A stretch of DNA of 64,000 nt from UBA1479 sp048263775 (GCA_048263775.1 JBLXDU010000006.1:62001-126000); one strand, 5' to 3'; shown: positions 15,976 to 24,525, counted from the first letter of the stretch. The notes: generated by a model not told the origin, from the sequence alone. Numbers and translations are program-made.

Positions 15976-16986
15976 ATGTCCGAAACCCAACAAAGCGCTG
16001 ATTCGCCCCGTGTCTGGGTGCTGGCCGACGACCGGCCCGGCAACCGCAGCCAATGCCTGGGCGTGGCGCGGGTCCTGGGTCTGCCGTTCGCCCAGAAGAA
16101 CATTGAATACGGTCCCCTGGTGCGTCTGCATAACGCGGTGCTGGGGGCGTCCTTCGCGGCCATCACGGCGGCCTCGCGGGCCCTGTTGACGCCGCCTTGG
16201 CCGGATCTGGTGATCGGCGCCGGGCGGCGCTCGGCCTCCGTTGCGCGCAAGATCAAGAAACTGTCCGGTGGCCGCACGAAACTGGTTCATGTCATGCATC
16301 CCGGCGCCGGGGCAGGGGATTTCGATCTGATCGCTCAGCCTGCCCATGACGCTCGGCCCACGGCCGCCAACACCGTGACCATTCCAGCTGCCGCCCATGG
16401 CGTGACGGCGGACGTTCTGGCCGAGGCCGCCGAGGAATGGGCTCCCACGTTTGCCGATCTGCCGCGCCCGCTGATCGCGCTCATGGTCGGCGGCAGCACC
16501 CGGCGGCGCGAGTTCGGCCCGGAAATGGCGGCCGAGGTCGCGGGCCTTGCCGCTAAGGTGGCGCGGGACCGGGGAGGCTCCTTGTTGGTTTCGACCAGCC
16601 GGCGGGTCGAGGAATCCGAAGACCCGGGCACCATGCCGGCCCTGCTGGCCGCTTTTGCAGACGTGCCGCACCATCTGTATCGCTGGGGCGATCCGGCGGG
16701 GAACCCTTACATGGGCTATCTCGCCCATGCCGATGCTGTGGTGGTAACGGGGGATTCCGTTTCCATGTCGACCGAGGCTTGCGCCCGCCCGGGGCCGGTC
16801 TATCTCTACGCGCCGCCGCCCTTGATCACGCCCAAGCACAAGCGGTTCCATGACTACCTGTTCGGCGAAGGCTATGCCCGGCCACTGACGACGGAAACGG
16901 TTTGGGACGATTGGACCCACGCGCCCCTCAATCCGGCGGAAGACATCGCCCGGGCCATCCGGGAGCGCCTGAACATCGGTGCCTGA
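15976..16986 (+). CDS. ELM1/GtrOC1 family putative glycosyltransferase-like protein
   Basis: The 336-residue protein begins with WVLADDRPGNRSQCLGVARVLGL, the hallmark of the ELM1 family (DUF1022), named for a plant mitochondrial fission factor and common in alphaproteobacteria. The middle has LVIGAGRRSASVARKIKK and LIALMVGGSTRRREFGPE, and the C-terminal half has AVVVTGDSVSMSTEACARPGPVYLY, a GT-B-like nucleotide-sugar binding arrangement. Its bacterial function is not established; a glycosyltransferase acting on an envelope glycan is the usual guess. The gene ends 73 bases before a sugar isomerase-like gene on the same strand. Confidence 0.85.
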   Translation: MSETQQSADSPRVWVLADDRPGNRSQCLGVARVLGLPFAQKNIEYGPLVRLHNAVLGASFAAITAASRALLTPPWPDLVIGAGRRSASVARKIKKLSGGRTKLVHVMHPGAGAGDFDLIAQPAHDARPTAANTVTIPAAAHGVTADVLAEAAEEWAPTFADLPRPLIALMVGGSTRRREFGPEMAAEVAGLAAKVARDRGGSLLVSTSRRVEESEDPGTMPALLAAFADVPHHLYRWGDPAGNPYMGYLAHADAVVVTGDSVSMSTEACARPGPVYLYAPPPLITPKHKRFHDYLFGEGYARPLTTETVWDDWTHAPLNPAEDIARAIRERLNIGA

Positions 16987-17059
16987 TCTCTGCGTTGCGT
17001 CGGTGGATCGTTGCGCTACGATGGGGCGGGGGCGACCACCAGGGGACGGAAACAGACAT

Positions 17060-18058
17060 ATGGCCAACGAGCTTCTTTTCGGGATTCAAACCAACGGCAT
17101 CAAGCATACCCATGCGGACCCCATGCCCGATGTCGACACGCGGTTTCGCATGGTCAAGGAAGCCGGGGTGTTCGATTACATCGACAAGACCCCGGACCCG
17201 GGCCAGATCGACGATTTCGAACGGGCGCGGGACAAGTACGGCCTGCCGGTGCGGGCGGGTGGCTGGTTCTACGTCCTGGGTCAGGACGAGGCGCTGTTGG
17301 AAAAGAACCTGGAGACGGGCCGGCGGCTGGGCTCTCTCGTCCACAATACCCAGATCAAGCTTCACCATGCCCAGGGTCATGTGGTCACGGACGAGGAAGT
17401 CTTGAACGCTTATCTGTGGGCGGCGGAGTTGGGCGAAAAGTACGGCGTCACGCCCTGCTTCGAGGTCCATGTGAATATGTGGTCGGAAGACTTCGCGCGG
17501 GTCGCCCGTGTCGGTCGCATGGTCGAGGCACGGGGGGTGGAGTTCAACATCACCCTCGACCACAGCCATGTCATCTTCAAGATCGACAATCCCAAGGAAC
17601 AGAAGATTTTCGACACGGCGGGGCAGATCGCGGCGGGGGAGGTCATCCTGGATCCCTATACGCCCGGTAATCTGGTGCAACAGTGGATCGAGGCCGGCTG
17701 GGTCCGCCATTGTCATGCCCGGGCCGCCATCCCCAACAACCCGGTCAACGAAACGGGCCGCCATCCCGACGGCAGCGTCGGCAGGGGCATCCAGTATCCC
17801 TTCGTGCAGCCGGGGTCGGGCGAGTATCACGCCGACTGGGACGGGGCGCTATTGGAGCCGTGGAAGGAATGCATCCGTATGTTGATGCGCCACCACGCGG
17901 CTGATCCCACGGGTAAGCTGGGCCAGATTTCGACCGAATTCATTCCCGGCACGGATTACGGCGAGGGCTGCAGGTATTCCCTGTTCGATCAGGCCGTCGC
18001 CTGCGTTGAATGGATGCGTGAAACCTGGGCAGACATCCGCCGCGAGGCGGCGGCGTAA
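17060..18058 (+). CDS. Xylose isomerase-like TIM-barrel protein
   Basis: The 332-residue protein has the layout of sugar phosphate isomerase/epimerase proteins (AP endonuclease 2 fold). Candidate metal ligands lie in the strand ends CFEVHVNMW, ITLDHSHVIF, WVRHCHARAAIPN and ISTEFIPGTDY, giving the Glu, Asp, His and Glu expected for a divalent-metal site. Such enzymes isomerise, epimerise or dehydrate sugars and sugar acids; the substrate is not readable. The ATG at 17060 is preceded by GGGGACGGAAACAGACAT, with GGA in range. It lies close after the ELM1-family gene and is convergent with a FAH-family gene ten bases away. Confidence 0.75.
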   Translation: MANELLFGIQTNGIKHTHADPMPDVDTRFRMVKEAGVFDYIDKTPDPGQIDDFERARDKYGLPVRAGGWFYVLGQDEALLEKNLETGRRLGSLVHNTQIKLHHAQGHVVTDEEVLNAYLWAAELGEKYGVTPCFEVHVNMWSEDFARVARVGRMVEARGVEFNITLDHSHVIFKIDNPKEQKIFDTAGQIAAGEVILDPYTPGNLVQQWIEAGWVRHCHARAAIPNNPVNETGRHPDGSVGRGIQYPFVQPGSGEYHADWDGALLEPWKECIRMLMRHHAADPTGKLGQISTEFIPGTDYGEGCRYSLFDQAVACVEWMRETWADIRREAAA

Positions 18059-18067
18059 GGCCGGGGA

Positions 18068-18916
18068 TTACTCCGGCCAGGCCTTGACCTCGGTCTTCTG
18101 CTCGCCCAGGCCTTCTATGCCGACGCGCATGACGTCACCGGCCTTCAGGAAGCGAGGCGGCTTCATGCCGAGCCCCACGCCCGGCGGCGTGCCCGTGGCG
18201 ATGATGTCGCCCGGCATCAGGGTCATGTACTGGCTGACCACGGACACCAGATTGAAGACGTTGAACACCATGGTCTTGGTGTTGCCGTCCTGCATCATCT
18301 GGCCCGAGACCTCACACCAGATGCGCAGGTTCTGCGGGTCCGGCACCTCGTCGGGGGTGACCAGCCAGGGGCCGAAGGGGGCGAAGGTGTCGAAGCTTTT
18401 ACCCTTCACCCATTGGCCCGTGGTTTCCAGCTGGAATGCGCGTTCCGACACATCGTTCAGGACCGCGTAGCCGGCGATGTGGCTGAGTGCGTCCGCTTCC
18501 TCGACGTATTGGGCGCGCTTGCCGATGACCACGGCGAGTTCCGCTTCCCAATCGCCTTTTCCCGAGCCCTTGGGCAAGATCACGGGATCGGTCGGGCCGC
18601 TGAGTGAGGTGATCGCCTTGGTGAAGATGATCGGCTCTTCCGGCAGGGTCATGCCGGCCTCCGCCGCATGATCGGCATAATTCAGGCCGATGGCGACGAT
18701 CTTGCCGACGCCGGCGACGGGGGCACCCAGCCGCGGTGATCCGCCGACGGCGGGAAATTCTTCCGGGTCCATGGCGCTTAGGCGGGCCAGACGGTCGCTG
18801 ACCAGCGTTTCCGGCGTGATGTCGGGCAGACGGTCGGACAGATCGCGGATGCGGCCGGCGGCATCCAGTAGGCCGGGGCGTTCCTCGCCCTTGGGGCCAT
18901 AACGCAGCAATTTCAT
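18068..18916 (-). CDS. Fumarylacetoacetate hydrolase (FAH) family protein
   Basis: The 282-residue enzyme has a short N-terminal domain (MKLLRYGPKGEERPGLLDAAGRIRDLSD) and the FAH catalytic domain from about residue 70: IGLNYADHAAEAG, IIFTKAITSLSGP, and GDWEAELAVVIGKRA, in which the two Glu residues belong to the metal site. GTPPGVGLGMKPPRFLKAGDVM is the typical end of the fold. Members cleave or hydrate beta-keto acid products of sugar or aromatic breakdown. The sugar isomerase-like gene converges on it, and they may share a pathway. GGGAG lies eight bases before the ATG. Confidence 0.88.
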   Translation of the reverse strand: MKLLRYGPKGEERPGLLDAAGRIRDLSDRLPDITPETLVSDRLARLSAMDPEEFPAVGGSPRLGAPVAGVGKIVAIGLNYADHAAEAGMTLPEEPIIFTKAITSLSGPTDPVILPKGSGKGDWEAELAVVIGKRAQYVEEADALSHIAGYAVLNDVSERAFQLETTGQWVKGKSFDTFAPFGPWLVTPDEVPDPQNLRIWCEVSGQMMQDGNTKTMVFNVFNLVSVVSQYMTLMPGDIIATGTPPGVGLGMKPPRFLKAGDVMRVGIEGLGEQKTEVKAWPE

Positions 18917-19045
18917 GGATGGGACTCCCGGATGGATTTTAGACGTCTTTGGCCGGTTTTCGCACCGGTGGCCGCATTAGGCTTCGCAGGGCCGGGAAGG
19001 TCAAGACCGTTACCTGGAATTTTATGAAAGTTTTATAGAATATTG

Positions 19046-19062
19046 AAAACACTTAATGTTTT
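19046..19062. promoter_or_regulatory. Dyad in the FAH / tadE divergent region
   Basis: AAAACA at 19046-19051 and TGTTTT at 19057-19062 form a perfect dyad around CTTAA. It sits in an A/T-rich part of the 197-base divergent interval, 52 bases before the TadE-like gene, and is a plausible operator or the core of a promoter. Confidence 0.35.
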
Positions 19063-19113
19063 TGTCGGATTTTGAGGTGGGGCGTAAGCTGCGGAAGAAA
19101 AGGAATTTCCGCC

Positions 19114-19734
19114 ATGGTGCTCCGTCGACCCGGTTTTTTGTCCTTCGGGCGCCCGGCGCTGGTTGAAAACCAGCGGGGCTCGTCCCTGGTCGAATTCGCC
19201 TTTGCAGCGCCCCTGGTGGTGTTGATGCTCATCGCCATCATCGAGTTCGGCATGATCATGTTTGTCTCCACGTTGATGGAAAGTGCGCTGCGTGATGCCG
19301 CACGGTTCGGCATCACCGGTCAGGAGCCGGAGGGGGGCACGCGTCTGGAACAAATCATCGCGATTGTCGAGGACCGCACCATCGGCTTGGTCGACATGGC
19401 CGACGCCAAGGTCGAGGTTCGGGTCTACCCCACCTTCGGCGATGTCGGCCGCGGCGAAGCCTTCGTCGACGGCAACGGTAACGGGGTCTACGACCCGGGC
19501 GAGACCTTCACCGACGAGAACGGCAACGGTGCCCACGACGCGGACGTTGGCGAGGCCGGGGCCGGCGACGCCGGGTCCATCGTCGCCTACCGCATGGAAT
19601 ACGCCTGGCCGCTGCGCACGCCACTGGCCGGCCCCCTGATCGGAGAAGACGGCAAGTTCATTCTGAAATCGGCAATCGCCGTGCGCAACGAACCTTATGA
19701 CCAGGCCATTGGCGCACCGGCGCCGGGTGGGTGA
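19114..19734 (+). CDS. tadE: TadE-like minor pilin with two calcium-loop-like repeats
   Basis: The 206-residue protein has the TadE signature: basic and polar start, then RGSSLVEFAFAAPLVVLMLIAIIEFG, where cleavage after Gly22 leaves Glu at +5 of the mature pseudopilin. After the membrane helix comes an exported domain. It contains two Asp/Asn/Gly loops in tandem, DGNGNGVYDPGE at 119-130 and DENGNGAHDAD at 134-144, like the calcium loops of dockerins and EF-hands; TadE proteins do not usually have them. It should be processed by CpaA and assembled in the Tad machine. The start at 19114 has AGGAA before it; an in-frame ATG at 19072 would add 14 residues. A second TadE-like gene follows at nine bases. 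Confidence 0.82.
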   Translation: MVLRRPGFLSFGRPALVENQRGSSLVEFAFAAPLVVLMLIAIIEFGMIMFVSTLMESALRDAARFGITGQEPEGGTRLEQIIAIVEDRTIGLVDMADAKVEVRVYPTFGDVGRGEAFVDGNGNGVYDPGETFTDENGNGAHDADVGEAGAGDAGSIVAYRMEYAWPLRTPLAGPLIGEDGKFILKSAIAVRNEPYDQAIGAPAPGG

Positions 19735-19742
19735 GGGGCGTC

Positions 19743-20300
19743 ATGGGCGTCATCCGCAAGTTCCTGAACCGGTTCCAGCGCGACGGACGGGGGACCATCT
19801 CCGTTGAGTTGGCGATCGCTGTGCCGGTGCTGACGGGCCTTTTGATGTCGGGGGTCGAGGTCACGCGCTATGTCCTGATCAACCAAAAGCTGGAGCGCAC
19901 GGCGGCGACCATGGGCGACCTGATCTCGCGCATGCCGGAACTGACCGAAGGCGACATTACGTCGTTCTTCGCCGCCTCGGACCAGGTCATGACCCCATAT
20001 GACGTTCAGGTCGGCGGCCGGGTCATCATATCGTCGATCGCCCGGGAGGGCGGCGGTCCGGAAATCATTTGGCAGCGAACATACGGCCTGGCGCCGGCGG
20101 CAAGCCGGTTCGGCGCCATGGGCGACCCGGCGGTGTTGCCCGCCGGATTTGAGGTCCGCGACAGCGAAAACGTCATCACCGCCGAGGTGTTTTATGATTT
20201 CGAGCCGATTATGATGACCGCCGTGCTGGAGGCTGGGCAGCTTTATTCCAGCGCCGTGTTCCGACCGCGCTTCGGAAGTCTGACCACCGTCAAGCCCTGA
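19743..20300 (+). CDS. TadE/TadG-like minor pilin
   Basis: The 185-residue protein opens with a basic segment and RGTISVELAIAVPVLTGLLMSGVEVTRYVL. Cleavage after Gly17 leaves Glu at +5, the class III pseudopilin pattern shared with TadE. The remaining 140 residues are an exported domain ending in FRPRFGSLTTVKP. It lies nine bases after the first TadE-like gene and should be cotranslated with it; a GTG at 19731 would also be in frame. Both probably act as minor pilins or tip proteins for the Tad system whose main genes start 9 kb away. A degraded copy of its last 85 bases lies at 22168-22252. Confidence 0.8.
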   Translation: MGVIRKFLNRFQRDGRGTISVELAIAVPVLTGLLMSGVEVTRYVLINQKLERTAATMGDLISRMPELTEGDITSFFAASDQVMTPYDVQVGGRVIISSIAREGGGPEIIWQRTYGLAPAASRFGAMGDPAVLPAGFEVRDSENVITAEVFYDFEPIMMTAVLEAGQLYSSAVFRPRFGSLTTVKP

Positions 20301-20343
20301 CCCGGGTGATCCGTGTCATTACATGCCCGGCTGTTCATTGGGG

Positions 20344-21990
20344 TTAGAGTATTTCGCTCGCCGGTTTGCCAAAGTAATACCCTTGGCCGTACTGGACACC
20401 GCAGTCTTTGAGAAATTCCGCCTGTGCTTCATCTTCAATCATTTCAGCCACGGTCTTGATGCCGGTTTTGGCGCAGAGCGTCGCGATTGACGATAGGAAG
20501 CCCCGACCTTTGACCGTGCCGATGGCACGCCGGACCACAGGGCCGTCGAACTTGACCATGTCCACGTCGAGGGCGTTTAGGTAGTCGAAGCTTGCTGCGC
20601 CGGCGCCGAAATCATCCAGGGCAACCTGAAAGCCTCGGGCCCTTAGGTCCTGAATATTGCTGTTGGCGTCCGATAGGCCCTGGATCTCCGCCGACTCGGT
20701 GATTTCGATTGTCAGCAGGCGCGATACATTGTTGGCGCGGTCGAGGACCATGGTGAATTCTCGCATGAACGTCTTGTCCGTGATGGACGCGCCGGAGATG
20801 TTGATCGCCATCGGCTTGAATTTCGGATTGAGGATGTTGTGGCTGATGAGTTCGACGGCTTTGCGGGTTACGGCAAGATCGAATTCGTGAATCATGCCGA
20901 GTTCTTCAGCAATGGTGATGATCTCGAAGGTATTCAGCCCCATATCGTCGAAATGCTTGAACCGGGTCAGCGCCTCGTAATGGTGCACGGCGGAGGTGTA
21001 CAGGTCGACGATCGGCATAAAGACGAAATTGAAATCCCTAGTCTGACAGATGCGGCGGAAGGTCTCGGCGATTTCCGTTGTGTCGTGGGTCAATTTTCGA
21101 AGCAATAATTCCGGGTCGGACGTGGCAAGCAGCTTTGCGCCGCCCTTCGAGAACTGTTTCATGGCGTAAGTCAGGGCCTTCGTCATTTCTTCGGCGGAAA
21201 GACGAGAGTTGGCGAAGTTTAAGCCGCTTGTCTCAAGCTCCAACTGCGTCCCGTCGCCGATGGCATCACGCGTTGACCCCTCGATCTTTTCCGCGATTTC
21301 AGAGACCTGGACCGAAGTATCGTGGACCAGGCCGAAGGTCCCGTTGTCCATGGTTCCTGCGGAATCGCCGTCGATCGAAGAATTACGCAAGATCTTGGCG
21401 ACGCTTGAAATGACTTGATCAAAAGCTGCCGTCGATATGCTTGATCGAATTTCGGCCAAATTCTCAAGCTTCACAAAAGACACCCGCGCCGCGCCGTCAC
21501 GTTCCGAATCAAAAGCGATCTTGTTGGCGGCCATGCTGGTGAACGCGTCAGCTTCGAACAATTGGTCAGCTGTCCGCATCGGCCGAGCGGCATCGCTCAA
21601 GGTGGCGGCTTGTGGGTGGTGACGAAGGGCAAGGAAGATGTGGTGTTCGAATTCGGCAACACGGTATCCGCAAATTTGCGCATTGATCCGGCGGCCGTTT
21701 TCACCGTGGACCTGACAGGTAAGCGGATCAAGGCGGCCGTTGGCCCCGATGGTTCGGATAGCGTCCTGGACTCGGGCGGCGTTGTCCGCATCGAAGAAGG
21801 ACAGCAGGTTTTGATTCGGTAGAGTCCCGGCGTCGCAGCCGATCAACGCCCTGGTCGCACCGGTTGCAAAGAGAATGTCGAGGTTCTCATTGCATTCAAG
21901 AAGGACATCACCCCAGCAAAAGGAGAATGCAGTGAAGCGGGCGTTATTCGAAATTTTCCGGGATACCGGCGCGAGGGTATCAACTTGCAT
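20344..21990 (-). CDS. EAL-domain protein, probable c-di-GMP phosphodiesterase
   Basis: The 548-residue cytoplasmic protein has an N-terminal PAS-like part (about 10-130), a central region with a degenerate GGDEF-like pattern (about 170-290) and a C-terminal EAL domain (about 300-548). The EAL domain keeps the catalytic set: YEALTRF, Asn in MAINISG, Glu in IEITESAEI, DDFGAG, Lys in DMVKFDG and Glu in TVAEMIED. It should therefore hydrolyse c-di-GMP, although the central Thr of DDFGTG is Ala. The start at 21990 has GAAGG before it, unlike the ATG at 22023. It lies convergent with the TadE-like pair, and a remnant of that pair lies on its other side. Confidence 0.85.
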   Translation of the reverse strand: MQVDTLAPVSRKISNNARFTAFSFCWGDVLLECNENLDILFATGATRALIGCDAGTLPNQNLLSFFDADNAARVQDAIRTIGANGRLDPLTCQVHGENGRRINAQICGYRVAEFEHHIFLALRHHPQAATLSDAARPMRTADQLFEADAFTSMAANKIAFDSERDGAARVSFVKLENLAEIRSSISTAAFDQVISSVAKILRNSSIDGDSAGTMDNGTFGLVHDTSVQVSEIAEKIEGSTRDAIGDGTQLELETSGLNFANSRLSAEEMTKALTYAMKQFSKGGAKLLATSDPELLLRKLTHDTTEIAETFRRICQTRDFNFVFMPIVDLYTSAVHHYEALTRFKHFDDMGLNTFEIITIAEELGMIHEFDLAVTRKAVELISHNILNPKFKPMAINISGASITDKTFMREFTMVLDRANNVSRLLTIEITESAEIQGLSDANSNIQDLRARGFQVALDDFGAGAASFDYLNALDVDMVKFDGPVVRRAIGTVKGRGFLSSIATLCAKTGIKTVAEMIEDEAQAEFLKDCGVQYGQGYYFGKPASEIL

Positions 21991-22167
21991 TGACTGGCCT
22001 TCATTTCCACATGCGATTGTCAAATTGCGGACGAATTTGAGAATCCCGCAAAGCAGATCTGAGGTGCACTTTGCTTCTCCCCGACCTAGCCCGCAGTCAG
22101 CGCAATATTTATGCCAAGAATTTATTGGTTTTCTGGGTGTTTGCGTCCACTGGCCCTAGCCAGTCAG

Positions 22168-22252
22168 GAGGCGGCTCGCTACGTGCCAGGCGTCCTGTTC
22201 CGACCGCGTTGCGGAAGCCCGATCACCGTCAATCCCTGGCCCGGGTCGTCCG
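22168..22252 (+). pseudogene. Decayed copy of the 3' end of the TadE/TadG-like gene
   Basis: These 85 bases align without gaps to 20229-20313, the last 24 codons and the first bases after the stop of the TadE/TadG-like gene. The final 60 positions match at 49. In the same frame the copy reads EAARYVPGVLFRPRCGSPITVNPW against EAGQLYSSAVFRPRFGSLTTVKP and a stop; the stop TGA has become TGG and no start remains. The fragment lies between the EAL gene and the DUF3047 gene. Confidence 0.7.
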
Positions 22253-22304
22253 CCAACCAATTCGTGATTTGAGCGGACTGGGGGCGGTGGGAGATAGTGG
22301 ATCC

Positions 22305-23009
22305 ATGAAACGTCTGTTCATTTCGTGCCTGGGACTGTTCCTGGCAACCGGTGCCATATCGCTGGCCGTTGCGGGGAGCGACGCGTTGCCGGCGGATCTG
22401 GCCGCGCGGTCTTGGGAGCAGATGACTTTCGACGGTAAACGCGCCAACCGGTACAGCGCCTGCGGCGACGATTGCATCGCGGTTGATACGGACTCCAGCG
22501 TGTCCCTGATCGGGCGGCCTGCGGCGGTGGACTTGGCGCAAATACCGGTGCTGACCTGGGAATGGAAGGTGGACCTGCCCGTTGCCGCGACGGATCTGAC
22601 TGTGAAAGGGCGGGATGACCGGGCCCTGGCGGTTTACGTGACCTTCCCGTACGACCCTGACACGGCGACGTTTTCTGAATCTCTGCTGCGTCCCTTGGTC
22701 GAATTGACGCGCGGCAAGGACGCGCCGGCGCGCACCCTGTCCTATGTCTGGAGCGGTGACGCCGCCGCGCCCGGTACGATCGTCGCCAGCCCTTATTTCG
22801 GCGACGTCAATGTGATGATCGTGGCGCGCAACGGCGGTGCCCCCCTGGACACCTGGCTGCGAGAAACGGTTGATGTGGCGGCGGATCATGAACGAGTGTT
22901 CGGCCGCCGCCCGCTACGTGCGGCGCATGTGTTGATCGGTGCAGACAGCGACGATACGGGCACCGCGAACCGAGGATTCGTGCGAGGAATTTCGTTCCAG
23001 GCACGTTGA
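22305..23009 (+). CDS. DUF3047 family periplasmic protein
   Basis: The 234-residue protein has a signal peptide (MKRLFISCLGLFLATGAISLAVAGS) and the DUF3047 pattern: WEQMTFDGKRANRYSA, VLTWEWKVD near residue 85, DDRALAVYVTFPYD, a middle LSYVWSGDAAAPGTIVASPYF and a C-terminal AAHVLIGADSDDTGT. DUF3047 proteins are exported and have no known function; the fold is probably a beta-sandwich. Two Cys (CGDDC) early in the mature protein may pair. A GTGGGAGATAG ribosome region precedes the ATG. Its upstream region carries the pseudogene fragment. Confidence 0.8.
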   Translation: MKRLFISCLGLFLATGAISLAVAGSDALPADLAARSWEQMTFDGKRANRYSACGDDCIAVDTDSSVSLIGRPAAVDLAQIPVLTWEWKVDLPVAATDLTVKGRDDRALAVYVTFPYDPDTATFSESLLRPLVELTRGKDAPARTLSYVWSGDAAAPGTIVASPYFGDVNVMIVARNGGAPLDTWLRETVDVAADHERVFGRRPLRAAHVLIGADSDDTGTANRGFVRGISFQAR

Positions 23010-23058
23010 CCATCAGGTATCGGAGCAGGTCCGCATTATTCATTTGTTGCTTGCTTAA

Positions 23059-23091
23059 ATTCATTATTTCGGGAATATATGAAATATGAAT
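23059..23091. promoter_or_regulatory. Candidate ArsR operator overlapping the arsR start
   Basis: ATTCAT at 23059-23064 and ATGAAT at 23086-23091 form a perfect dyad, and a second arm ATGAA lies at 23079-23083, so TTCAT...ATGAA can also pair around a centre near 23071. The right arm contains the arsR start codon. Its position and A/T-rich dyad form suit an ArsR autoregulation site. Confidence 0.4.
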
Positions 23092-23436
23092 GAAGCAACC
23101 TATGTGGCCCTGTTCGCAGCCCTGGCCCAGGAACACCGTCTTGCGGTGTTTCGCCTGCTGATGCGCGAGGGGACGAACGGCCTGCCGGCGGGCGATATCG
23201 CGCGCCGACTGGAGGTCGCGCCATCGACCCTGTCCGCCCATCTGGCGCAATTGTGTCAGGCGGGATTGCTTCGGGCGACCCGCCGCCGCCAGAGCATCTT
23301 TTATGCCATCGACGTTGTGGGCACGCGGCGCCTGATCGCCTATCTGACCGAAGACTGCTGCGAAGGGCGACCGGAAATTTGTGGCTATGGTGCGTCGCTC
23401 GATTGTGCCGCGGGAAAAGTATCCGCCGATGGCTGA
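23086..23436 (+). CDS. arsR: ArsR-family arsenic-responsive repressor
   Basis: The 116-residue protein is a winged-helix repressor: LFAALAQEHRLAVFRLLMREG, then the recognition helix region RRLEVAPSTLSAHLAQLCQAGLL. The C-terminal part has the cysteine set TEDCCEGRPEIC (Cys91, Cys92, Cys99), which in this ArsR group binds arsenite or antimonite and releases DNA. The Acr3 arsenite exporter follows 44 bases downstream on the same strand. A dyad overlaps the start codon, consistent with autorepression. Confidence 0.88.
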   Translation: MNEATYVALFAALAQEHRLAVFRLLMREGTNGLPAGDIARRLEVAPSTLSAHLAQLCQAGLLRATRRRQSIFYAIDVVGTRRLIAYLTEDCCEGRPEICGYGASLDCAAGKVSADG

Positions 23437-23480
23437 TACGATGCCTTCCATTATCCAAACTTGAAGGAACGACCTGAACA

Positions 23481-24518
23481 ATGACGCTGTTCGAACGTTA
23501 TCTCTCGCTCTGGGTTGCGCTTTGCATTGCCCTGGGCGTGTTGCTCGGCAATGTGACACCGGGTCTTTTTCAGACGGTCGCGTCCTGGGAATACGCTTCG
23601 GTCAATCTGGCCGTCGCCGTGCTGATATGGGCCATGGTCTATCCCATGATGGTGGCGGTGGATTTCGCCAGCCTGCGGGGCATCCATCGGCGGCCCAAGG
23701 GACTGATCATCACCATTGTGGTCAACTGGCTGGTCAAGCCGTTCACCATGGCCGCACTTGGTGTGCTGTTTTTCAAATGGCTGTTCGTCGATCTCATCGA
23801 CCCTGCCAATGCGGACCAGTACATCGCGGGGCTGATTTTGCTGGGTGCGGCACCGTGCACGGCCATGGTTTTCGTATGGTCGTACCTGACCAAAGGTGAT
23901 GCCAACTACACCCTGGTCCAGGTGTCGCTCAACGACGTCATCATGGTGTTCGCCTTCGCGCCCATCGTGGCCCTGCTGCTGGGTGTTACGGACATCGAAG
24001 TGCCGTGGCAGACCTTGTTGCTGTCGGTCGCCCTGTATGTGGTGATCCCGCTCACGGCGGGCATGGCCACGCGCCATGCGCTTGGGCGCGGGAAATCGGC
24101 GGATCAGGAAGCCGCCGCGGTCGAACGCTTCACCGGGGCGGTCAAGCCGTTCTCGATCCTGGGTCTTCTCGCCACGGTCGTGTTGCTGTTCGGGTTCCAG
24201 GGGAACGTCATCGTCGAACAACCCCTGTTGATCGCCCTGATCGTGGTGCCGTTGGTGATCCAATCCTACGGCATCTTCGCCGTCGCCTATGGCGCCGCCT
24301 GGGCCTGGCGTGTGCCGCATAATGTGGCGGCTCCGTGCGCCCTGATCGGCACCTCCAATTTCTTCGAACTGGCCGTTGCGGTCGCCATCGGCCTGTTCGG
24401 GCTCAATTCGGGCGCGGCCCTGGTTACGGTCGTGGGAGTGTTGGTCGAGGTGCCGGTGATGCTGTCCCTGGTTGCCTTCGCCAATGGCACGCGCCGCCAT
24501 TTCCCGGCAGCGCAATAG
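23481..24518 (+). CDS. acr3: ACR3-family arsenite efflux transporter
   Basis: The 345-residue inner-membrane protein has about ten helices and the ACR3 signature LLGAAPCTAMVFVWSYLTKGDANYTL, with Cys126 as the conserved thiol needed for arsenite transport. YPMMVAVDF and LNDVIMVFAF are also family features. It exports arsenite using the proton gradient. It forms a two-gene operon with arsR. No arsenate reductase (arsC) or methyltransferase gene is adjacent, so arsenate detoxification must depend on a gene elsewhere. Confidence 0.93.
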   Translation: MTLFERYLSLWVALCIALGVLLGNVTPGLFQTVASWEYASVNLAVAVLIWAMVYPMMVAVDFASLRGIHRRPKGLIITIVVNWLVKPFTMAALGVLFFKWLFVDLIDPANADQYIAGLILLGAAPCTAMVFVWSYLTKGDANYTLVQVSLNDVIMVFAFAPIVALLLGVTDIEVPWQTLLLSVALYVVIPLTAGMATRHALGRGKSADQEAAAVERFTGAVKPFSILGLLATVVLLFGFQGNVIVEQPLLIALIVVPLVIQSYGIFAVAYGAAWAWRVPHNVAAPCALIGTSNFFELAVAVAIGLFGLNSGAALVTVVGVLVEVPVMLSLVAFANGTRRHFPAAQ

Positions 24519-24525
24519 GGGGCGG

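Noticed and set aside
15904..17067. Minus-strand frame of 387 codons across the ELM1-family gene
   Set aside because: It is the reverse of a recognised gene and shows no domain.
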